From: an uncultured Clostridiaceae bacterium
GTDB lineage: Bacteria; Bacillota; Clostridia; Lachnospirales; Lachnospiraceae
Direction: 5' to 3'
Assembly (NCBI GenBank): GCA_949948825.1
Contig: CATLIJ010000185.1
Location: 1 to 5,640, forward strand
Length of the DNA: 5,640 nucleotides
Of this stretch, positions 1 through 4,623 are shown in pieces. Under the pieces are notes generated by a model. It was not told the origin of the DNA, made no database searches, and saw only the letters and a program-made list of their open reading frames with translations. Every line of letters starts with the position of its first letter. The stretch's first letter is position 1. Made by a program: the position numbers and the translations under genes.

Positions 1-86
1 CGGCAAAGACTGCTTTGAAAAATGGGAACAATACATTGATTTTAGATAAAAGTTCTCCCATGGCGCAGATTTTTTATGGGTATTAA
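1..86 (+). CDS. 3' end of an unidentified gene (partial)
   Basis: A frame open from the left edge (first full codon at 3) ends at TAA 84-86 and gives 27 residues, finishing SSPMAQIFYGY. The mix of polar and hydrophobic residues reads like a real protein end, but it is too short to identify. Its stop and the stop of the opposite-strand carbamate kinase share the palindrome TTAA at 83-86, a common arrangement for two genes ending tail to tail. A second frame (from position 2, stop TAA 47-49, ending EQYIDFR) is also open from the edge and could be the true gene end instead. No terminator hairpin is visible after either stop. Confidence 0.4.
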   Translation, partial: AKTALKNGNNTLILDKSSPMAQIFYGY

Positions 87-1027
87 GGGAACGGTTTCGC
101 AATCGTTGTTCCTGCCTGGAGTTCCAGGCTGTCCAGTGCATTTTCCAGAGTGGTGATGATGGCACGGCGGCCTTTGCCAGCTCTTAAAAATGTGATGGCA
201 GCCTGGATTTTGGGAAGCATGGAGGCAAATTCAAACTGTCCCTCCTGGATGTATTCCTCTGCCGCGGTATCCGTCATATAGTCAATGGCTGTTTCGTCTT
301 TGGTTCCATAGTTTATGGTGACATTGGGAACGCTGGTCAGGATTAAGAGAACATCTGCCTCTGTCTCTATGGCCAGCAGACTTGCGGCAAAGTCTTTTTC
401 GATGACTGCGCTGGCGCCTTTCAGACGGGAACCCTGTTCCAGAACCGGAATGCCTCCGCCCCCGCAGCAAATCACAATCTGGCCTGCATCCAGCAAGGTG
501 CGGATGGCGTCAATCTCCACAATGGAAACTGGCTTTGGGGCAGATACAATCCGCTGCCATCCCTTTCCCGGAATCTCTGTCACATAATTTCCCTTGGCCT
601 CTTCTTCTCTGGCTTCTTCCTGGTTCATGTAACGGCCGATTTTTTTTACGGGAGTGTAAAAGGAGTCGTCATAAGGGCTGACCATAACCTGAGTAAGAAT
701 GGTGGAAACGGGTTTGTAAATTCCCCGGCGGATCATCTCCGAACGAATCCCATTCTGCAGGTCATATCCAATATATCCCTGGCTCATGGCAGAACAAACC
801 GACATAGGCGCAGCAGTGTAGCCTTCATGCTGTCTGGAAAATTCGTTCATGGCAGTGTGAATCATTCCTACCTGGGGAGCATTGCTGTGAACAAGGGCAA
901 TCTGCCAGCCTTGTTCGACAAAATCCGCAATTACTTTGGCTGTGTCAATAACTGCAGCCTTCTGCTCCGGAAGATTGGTGCCAAGGGCCCGGTGGCCCAG
1001 GGCTATGACAATACGTTTTTTAGACAT
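83..1027 (-). CDS. arcC: carbamate kinase family protein with altered substrate loops
   Basis: Amino-acid kinase fold protein of 314 residues, the usual carbamate kinase length. The family makes ATP from carbamoyl phosphate and ADP in the cytosol, typically at the end of arginine, agmatine, allantoin or purine-derived ureide breakdown. Family hallmarks seen: PMSVCSAMSQGYIGYDLQN (74-92), a lysine at 128 or 129 in the TPVKKIG segment, SAPKPV (162-167), CGGGGIPV (188-195), VIEKD with K211, and MLPK with K273. K211 and K273 match invariant catalytic lysines. The two N-terminal loops deviate: GHRAL (11-15) replaces the usual GGNAL, and HSNAPQVG (47-54) replaces HGNGPQVG. ATG at 1027 is chosen because AGAGG lies 8 bases upstream and the protein begins directly at the first beta strand; an in-frame ATG at 1111 lies upstream of the promoter. 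No partner gene (arcA, arcB, ygeW type) is in view. Family is certain; catalytic activity on carbamate is less so. Confidence 0.9.
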   Translation of the reverse strand: MSKKRIVIALGHRALGTNLPEQKAAVIDTAKVIADFVEQGWQIALVHSNAPQVGMIHTAMNEFSRQHEGYTAAPMSVCSAMSQGYIGYDLQNGIRSEMIRRGIYKPVSTILTQVMVSPYDDSFYTPVKKIGRYMNQEEAREEEAKGNYVTEIPGKGWQRIVSAPKPVSIVEIDAIRTLLDAGQIVICCGGGGIPVLEQGSRLKGASAVIEKDFAASLLAIETEADVLLILTSVPNVTINYGTKDETAIDYMTDTAAEEYIQEGQFEFASMLPKIQAAITFLRAGKGRRAIITTLENALDSLELQAGTTIAKPFP

Positions 1028-1064
1028 AAAGGATACCTCTTTTTCTTTTTGTTTTTGTAACTTT

Positions 1065-1093
1065 ATTATAGTGTTTTTCAGGAGAAAAAGCAA
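1065..1093 (-). promoter_or_regulatory. predicted promoter of the carbamate kinase gene
   Basis: On the minus strand a perfect TATAAT (1070-1065) sits 17 bases from a weak -35, TTGCTT (1093-1088). Transcription would begin near 1058, leaving a leader of about 30 bases that is almost all A and G and ends in the AGAGG ribosome site at 1040-1036. No operator dyad is obvious. Confidence 0.6.
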
Positions 1094-1163
1094 GATGAAG
1101 GATTTTTGCAAAAAGAATCTGTGGATTTCCGTATTTTTTCTCTGGAAAAAGGCAGATGGTTTG

Positions 1164-1172
1164 TGATATACT
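1164..1172 (+). promoter_or_regulatory. predicted extended -10 promoter of the CPBP-GT-cbiB operon
   Basis: TGA followed by TATACT forms an extended -10 element (TGnTATACT). I see no good -35 at 16-18 bases upstream, which extended -10 promoters can tolerate. The expected start near 1179 gives a leader of about 40 bases before ATG 1221, too short for a cobalamin riboswitch. A ribosome site (GGGAG, 1208-1212) lies 8 bases before that ATG. Confidence 0.45.
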
Positions 1173-1220
1173 GTTAGCGGACTTAAGACAAATGGCAGTC
1201 AAAGAAAGGGAGAGTCTTTT

Positions 1221-2003
1221 ATGGACGGAAGATTGCAAAAGATCCTTCAGGTTTTGTGGCTGATGATTTTTCCTTTGCTGGTTTATCTTTCTGTGGGAGA
1301 CCTGATTTTTGCGGCGTGGAGCGCTGTGAGAGGCCAGATATTGAAAGAGGAGATCCTTCCGCTTTCAGCTGCTGCTTCTGGTTTGGCTTCCATTGGCTTG
1401 GGAGTCTGGTACCAGAGCTTTCGGAAAAAGCAGGAGATTCCAGGCCGGATGAGCCTAAGGCTTGCTGTCTGTTCCATAGCTGCCGGAATGGGGGCCTGCC
1501 TGTTTTTTAACGGGCTGATGAGGCTTCTCCCCCTGTCTGTGAAAGGATATGAGCCGGTCAGTGAAATTTTGTATCAGCCAGCCTTTGGCGTACAGCTGCT
1601 CTGTATGGGGGTTGTGATTCCCCTGGGGGAGGAGCTTGTATTTCGGGGGCTGGGATATGGGAGAATACGCAGGGTGCTGTCTTATCCCATGGCTGTGGCA
1701 GTGTCTTCCGTGCTTTTCGGAGTGTACCACGGAAATCTGGCCCAGGGGATTTATGCAGGGCTCCTTGGGATTTTCCTGGCAATTTTTTATGAGAAAGGAA
1801 AAAGCTTGTGGGGATGTGTTGTGTTCCATGGGGCAGCCAATGGAGCGTCAGTGGCACTGACAGGGATTTCCCTGGAAAAGCGGATGAATGGTTCCCCTGG
1901 CTGGGCAGCAGGCGCTATGATGGCTGGGGGGTGCCTGCTTGTGCTTTCGTGCAATAAGATGATTTTGTGCAATAAGATAAGAAGGGATGGAAAAGAAACG
2001 TGA
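1221..2003 (+). CDS. CPBP family intramembrane metalloprotease
   Basis: A 260-residue polytopic membrane protein of the CPBP (CAAX protease and bacteriocin-processing, formerly Abi) family. All three motifs that build the zinc site are present: EELVFR (137-142), FGVYH (166-170) and FHGAAN (202-207). Hydrophobic stretches at about 10-35, 48-63, 80-103, 121-136, 155-168, 174-190 and 212-245 fit the expected bundle of helices. Family members cleave membrane-embedded substrates; bacterial ones are linked to bacteriocin self-immunity, peptide maturation or anti-sigma-factor cleavage. No bacteriocin precursor or prenylated substrate is visible nearby, so the substrate is unknown. The start is supported by GGGAG 8 bases upstream. 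The C-terminal tail contains an 18-base tandem repeat (1949-1984) that encodes CNKMIL then CNKIRR. It is first in a three-gene operon, and its stop overlaps the next start by four bases (GTGA), suggesting translational coupling. Confidence 0.9.
   Translation: MDGRLQKILQVLWLMIFPLLVYLSVGDLIFAAWSAVRGQILKEEILPLSAAASGLASIGLGVWYQSFRKKQEIPGRMSLRLAVCSIAAGMGACLFFNGLMRLLPLSVKGYEPVSEILYQPAFGVQLLCMGVVIPLGEELVFRGLGYGRIRRVLSYPMAVAVSSVLFGVYHGNLAQGIYAGLLGIFLAIFYEKGKSLWGCVVFHGAANGASVALTGISLEKRMNGSPGWAAGAMMAGGCLLVLSCNKMILCNKIRRDGKET
1949..1984 (+). repeat. two-copy 18-base tandem repeat in the CPBP gene tail
   Basis: GTGCAATAAGAT occurs at 1949-1960 and again at 1967-1978, giving an in-frame 18-base period whose last six bases differ. 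It adds a second CNK tripeptide at the cytosolic or membrane-edge C-terminus of the protease. It looks like a recent small duplication. Confidence 0.7.
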
Positions 2004-3019
2004 AGCTGTTATCCATAGCAATACCATGCTATAATTCAGAAGCTTATATGAGAAGATGTATTGATTCCCTGCTTCCAGGCGGGGATGAAGTGGAGATCCT
2101 GATTGTGGATGATGGTTCCAAGAAGGACCGGACCGGAGAGATTGCAGATGAATATGAGGTCAGATATCCGGGAATCTGCCGTGCAATCCATCAGGAGAAC
2201 GGCGGCCACGGCGAGGCGGTAAATGCAGGGCTGCGTGCTGCCAGCGGAGTTTATTTTAAGGTGGTGGACAGCGATGACTGGGTGAATGAGGACGCTTACA
2301 GGCAGGTGCTTGAAGTGCTTCGCCAGTTTGCCTATGGAGACGGGACTCTGGATATGCTGGTGACAAATTTTGTCTATGAAAAACAGGGCGCCCGCCACAA
2401 GAGAGTGATGCAGTATCGGACCGCTCTTCCCAAACGGGAGCTGATTACCTGGGAGGATGTGAAGGTCTTTATCCTGGGGCAGTATATTTTGATGCATTCT
2501 GTGGTTTACCGGACTCAGATGCTTCGGGACTGTAAGCTGGAGCTGCCGAAGCATACGTTTTATGTGGATAATATTTTCGTGTATCAGCCCCTTCCTTATG
2601 TGAAGACACTGTATTATCTGGATGTGAATTTTTATCGGTATTTTATTGGAAGGGAAGATCAGTCAGTGAATGAGAAGGTGATGATTGGCAGGATTGACCA
2701 GCAGATCCTGGTCACAAAGCTTATGCTGGATTGCTGTGATCTCTCCAAGGTAAGCAGCCGGAAGCTGCGCCATTACATGGTTCGTTATCTGGAAATTATG
2801 ATGACGATTGCTTCGATTCTTGCCATTAAGTCAGGACTGAAGGAAAATATGGCCAAGAAAAAGGAATTGTGGCAGTACTTAAGGAAAAAGAATTTCCCCC
2901 TGTTTTTGAGGCTTCGGTGGGGATTCTTAGGGCAGGGAATGAATCTGCCCGGACGGAGCGGCCGGACAGTGTCCATTGCAGGCTATAAAATCAGCCAGAA
3001 GTTTTTTGGTTTTAATTAG
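2000..3019 (+). CDS. family 2 glycosyltransferase (GT-A fold)
   Basis: A 339-residue cytosolic enzyme that should move a sugar from a nucleotide-sugar donor to an acceptor, probably in cell-surface polysaccharide, glycolipid or teichoic-acid-like synthesis. The GT-A domain is complete: first strand SIAIPCYNSEAYM (5-17), IVDDGS for nucleotide binding (35-40), QENGGHGEAVNAGL (65-78), and the metal-binding DSDDW (90-94). YVDN (188-191) lies where many GT2 enzymes have an ED catalytic base. The last 120 or so residues are a basic helical tail (KKK, RKK, RLR) with no clear membrane span, which might touch the membrane surface. The GTG at 2000 is chosen because it overlaps the previous stop (GTGA), has GGGATGG upstream, and places the PCYN strand at the usual distance from the N-terminus; the next in-frame ATG would cut into that strand. 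Donor and acceptor cannot be told from sequence. Confidence 0.9.
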   Translation: MKLLSIAIPCYNSEAYMRRCIDSLLPGGDEVEILIVDDGSKKDRTGEIADEYEVRYPGICRAIHQENGGHGEAVNAGLRAASGVYFKVVDSDDWVNEDAYRQVLEVLRQFAYGDGTLDMLVTNFVYEKQGARHKRVMQYRTALPKRELITWEDVKVFILGQYILMHSVVYRTQMLRDCKLELPKHTFYVDNIFVYQPLPYVKTLYYLDVNFYRYFIGREDQSVNEKVMIGRIDQQILVTKLMLDCCDLSKVSSRKLRHYMVRYLEIMMTIASILAIKSGLKENMAKKKELWQYLRKKNFPLFLRLRWGFLGQGMNLPGRSGRTVSIAGYKISQKFFGFN

Positions 3020-3030
3020 GTGTGCAAATG
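3018..3030 (+). promoter_or_regulatory. ribosome binding site that decides the cbiB start
   Basis: AGGTG at 3018-3022 lies 5 bases before ATG 3028. An in-frame GTG at 3022 would itself form part of this site and has no good site upstream (only TTTTAATT), so ATG 3028 is the better start. The difference is two residues. The site overlaps the stop of the glycosyltransferase gene (TAG 3017-3019), consistent with coupled translation. Confidence 0.6.
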
Positions 3031-4008
3031 GAAAACAGGATAAAAGTACATCTGGCAGCAGTGATGATTGGTTTCCTTTTGGATCTGTGGATCGGAGATC
3101 CGGAAGGCTGGTCCCACCCGGTTCGGGCAATGGGGTGGCTGATTGAGCGTGTGGAGGGAATGCTTCGCAGAATTTTCCCCAAAACCTCTGCTGGTCAGCT
3201 GGCGGCTGGCGGGGTGCTGGCAGGGACAGTGCTGGCTGTCACAGGAGGTCTTGCAGCAGGAGTACTGGCAGCGGCCGGATGGATTCATCCGGCCCTGCGT
3301 TTTTTTGCTGCATGTATTATGAGCTGGCAGGTTCTGGCAGCAAGATCTCTGAAAACAGAAAGCATGAAGGTATATAAATGCCTGACAGACAAGGATGTGG
3401 AGAGCGCCAGAGAGGCAGTTTCCCGGATTGTGGGAAGAGATACCAGACTATTGTCAGAAGAAGGAATCATTCGGGCAGCAGTGGAGACGGTTGGGGAAAA
3501 TACGTCAGATGGGGTGATTGCGCCGCTTTTTTATCTGTTTTTCTTTGGCCCGGTGGGAAGCTTGCTCTACAAGGCAGTCAATACCATGGATTCTATGGTG
3601 GGATACCGAAATGAGAAGTACTTGTATTTCGGAAGGTTTCCCGCCCGCCTGGATGATCTGGTGAACCTGCTTCCCGCCCGCCTTGCAGGTCTTTTCCTCA
3701 TTGGAGCTGCATTTCTTCTTCCGGGTTTTGATGGGAAAGGGGCTTTTCGGATCTGGCGTCGGGACCGGTATTGCCATAAAAGTCCTAATTCTGCTCACGG
3801 GGAGGCGGCTTGTGCCGGCGCCTTGGGGATTCGCCTTGCAGGCCCTGCCTGGTATTTTGGAAAGCTTTGTGAGAAGCCGTTTATTGGAGATGAGACGCGG
3901 CCTGTGGAGACAGAGGATATCCGCCGGGTGAACCGGCTGATGATGGGAAGCGCATGGCTGGCTTTGGGAGCAGGGATTGTGAGTGTTGTTTGGATTAAAG
4001 GCATATAG
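3028..4008 (+). CDS. cbiB: adenosylcobinamide-phosphate synthase CbiB/CobD
   Basis: A full-length (326 residue) polytopic membrane enzyme that joins an aminopropanol (or its phosphate) to adenosylcobyric acid, the step that starts nucleotide-loop assembly in cobalamin synthesis. Signature stretches are all present: FLLDLWIGDPEGWSHPVRAMG (16-36), ETVGENTSDGVIAPLFY (153-169), NTMDSMVGYRNEKYLYFG (185-202), HKSPNSAHGEAACAGALG (249-266) and a terminal EDIRRVNRLM-type region. Hydrophobic spans at about 59-84, 86-104, 163-181, 214-232 and near the C-terminus fit a membrane protein. It follows the glycosyltransferase with a gap of 8 bases and is last in the operon. Unlike typical cob clusters there is no cobU, cobS, cobC, cobQ or PLP-dependent cobD decarboxylase in view, nor a cobalamin riboswitch ahead of the operon. 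Some species use cbiB to denote this enzyme and cobD for the decarboxylase; others call this one cobD. Confidence 0.95.
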   Translation: MENRIKVHLAAVMIGFLLDLWIGDPEGWSHPVRAMGWLIERVEGMLRRIFPKTSAGQLAAGGVLAGTVLAVTGGLAAGVLAAAGWIHPALRFFAACIMSWQVLAARSLKTESMKVYKCLTDKDVESAREAVSRIVGRDTRLLSEEGIIRAAVETVGENTSDGVIAPLFYLFFFGPVGSLLYKAVNTMDSMVGYRNEKYLYFGRFPARLDDLVNLLPARLAGLFLIGAAFLLPGFDGKGAFRIWRRDRYCHKSPNSAHGEAACAGALGIRLAGPAWYFGKLCEKPFIGDETRPVETEDIRRVNRLMMGSAWLALGAGIVSVVWIKGI

Positions 4009-4048
4009 AATGTGTTGGCAGTACTGGCGTTCGAATGCAGCAAAAGGG

Positions 4049-4336
4049 TTATGCAGACGGTTTTCCAGGCAGAATCTCAAGGTGACGGAACATGGCAAAT
4101 ATATAGGGCGCACCAAATACATTCAGAGCTTTTGGGCCGGTGATGGTGTGAAGAGTGTCTTCCTGAACCTTGATAAATGCTTTCTCAAAGGTGGCTCTTG
4201 TGATGGATTTTTTCTTCCGCTCTGTAAAAAATTCTCCCCCTTTGATGGTGTAGGTAAAGGGGAGCCCTTTTGTGGTATAAAAGGTTTCTCCCTGGTGGGC
4301 AATCAGGACGTCCCATAAATTTTCAACGGTAATCAT
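4049..4336 (-). CDS. small conserved-looking protein of unknown function
   Basis: A 95-residue protein, MITVENLWDVL to the C-terminal PGKPSA. I do not recognise a named domain. It has two glycine-rich patches (GLPFTYTIKGGEFF, then TGPKALNVFGAPYIFAMF) on either side of a short helical stretch, RKKKSITRATFEKAF, which could be a helix for nucleic-acid contact, though that is only a guess from its charge. I believe similar sequences occur among clostridial hypothetical proteins, but I cannot name a family. There is no signal peptide or membrane span. The frame stays open to ATG 4429 (31 more residues), but that ATG lacks a ribosome site, whereas ATG 4336 has AAAGG 10 bases upstream and begins just where the protein-like pattern starts. 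With the promoter at 4478-4506 the shorter form has a leader of about 135 bases. It ends tail to tail with cbiB, 40 bases apart. Confidence 0.65.
   Translation of the reverse strand: MITVENLWDVLIAHQGETFYTTKGLPFTYTIKGGEFFTERKKKSITRATFEKAFIKVQEDTLHTITGPKALNVFGAPYIFAMFRHLEILPGKPSA
4234..4264 (-). other. terminator-like hairpin inside the small unknown gene
   Basis: Read on the minus strand, CTCCCCTTT (4264-4256), a 12-base loop and AAAGGGGGAG (4243-4234) form a 9-pair stem with one bulged base, followed at once by AATTTTTTA. The shape is that of a Rho-independent terminator, but it lies within codons for GLPFTYTIKGGEFF and may be a by-product of them. On the plus strand only four Ts follow the stem, so it would be a weak terminator for read-through from cbiB. 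Confidence 0.25.
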
Positions 4337-4477
4337 TGGCAGGCTGCCTTTCTGTGTTTGTATGGTTTGATTCCAGTCAATTCCCGTCTCACTGGTTTTC
4401 TGTCTGGATGGAGCAAGCTTGACGCCCATAATCTATGCCAGATTTTCCGCCTTGTGAACTGTAACCGGAATAATCTG

Positions 4478-4506
4478 ATTATAGCGGACTTTGAGTGATT
4501 TTACAA
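4478..4506 (-). promoter_or_regulatory. predicted sigma-A promoter of the small unknown gene
   Basis: On the minus strand TTGTAA (4506-4501) and a perfect TATAAT (4483-4478) are separated by exactly 17 bases. Transcription should begin near 4471, which is about 40 bases before ATG 4429 and about 135 before ATG 4336. An inverted repeat (4499-4521) covers the -35 box and could be an operator. Confidence 0.6.
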
Positions 4507-4521
4507 TAGAATGTGGTAAAA
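4499..4521. promoter_or_regulatory. possible operator dyad between divergent genes
   Basis: TTTTAC (4499-4504) and GTAAAA (4516-4521) are exact inverted copies 11 bases apart; the inner ACA (4503-4505) and TGT (4512-4514) add partial symmetry. It overlaps the -35 of the minus-strand promoter and lies about 100 bases before the lipoprotein start, so a repressor here could affect both genes. The TACA and TGT halves faintly recall BlaI-type operators, but the spacing does not match well. AT-rich DNA makes chance pairs of this length fairly likely. Confidence 0.25.
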
Positions 4522-4568
4522 AATGGAAAAAACTTATTATTCAGGTATTTATTTTGGTGATAATGTGA

Positions 4569-4608
4569 TTCTGTGAAATGGGACCTGATGTTTGCTGCTT
4601 CTGTGAAA
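4569..4608 (+). repeat. direct repeat ahead of the lipoprotein gene
   Basis: TTCTGTGAAA occurs at 4569-4578 and 4599-4608, exactly 30 bases (about three helical turns) apart, just upstream of the ribosome site. The spacing would put both copies on one face of the DNA. No function can be assigned; a GATAAT at 4559-4564 is the nearest possible -10 for the lipoprotein gene but it lacks a convincing -35. Confidence 0.35.
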
Positions 4609-4623
4609 AAGGGGTGAATTGTG

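Noticed and set aside
1028..1111. A 28-residue N-terminal extension of the carbamate kinase (ATG at 1111).
   Set aside because: It would place the TATAAT promoter inside the coding region, it is mostly a run of K, Q, F and L codons, and the family begins at the MSKKRIVIALG strand preceded by a good ribosome site.
1028..1220. A cobalamin riboswitch or other structured leader ahead of the operon.
   Set aside because: The predicted transcript leader is only about 40 bases and I see no conserved B12-box or long paired region; the rest of the gap is explained by two divergent promoters.
1847..1861. A perfect 15-base palindrome, GTCAGTGGCACTGAC.
   Set aside because: It lies inside the protease gene (codons for SVALT), has no T-run after it and no link to a promoter, so chance within coding sequence is the simplest reading. 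It also recalls a B12-box-like GCCACTG on the minus strand, but no riboswitch structure surrounds it.
4009..4048. A shared terminator in the 40-base gap between cbiB and the small minus-strand gene.
   Set aside because: The only symmetry is the short GCGTTCGAATGC with no loop and no following T-run, so I do not call a terminator.
3505..4122. A 205-codon open frame on the minus strand opposite cbiB.
   Set aside because: It lies almost wholly antisense to a clear, full-length CbiB, also overlaps the small minus-strand gene in another frame, and its protein shows no recognisable motif. It is a by-product of codon bias in cbiB.
3983..4318. A 111-codon plus-strand open frame after cbiB.
   Set aside because: It overlaps the cbiB end and runs antisense to the small unknown gene, whose protein reads far more like a real one; there is no ribosome site in front of its start.
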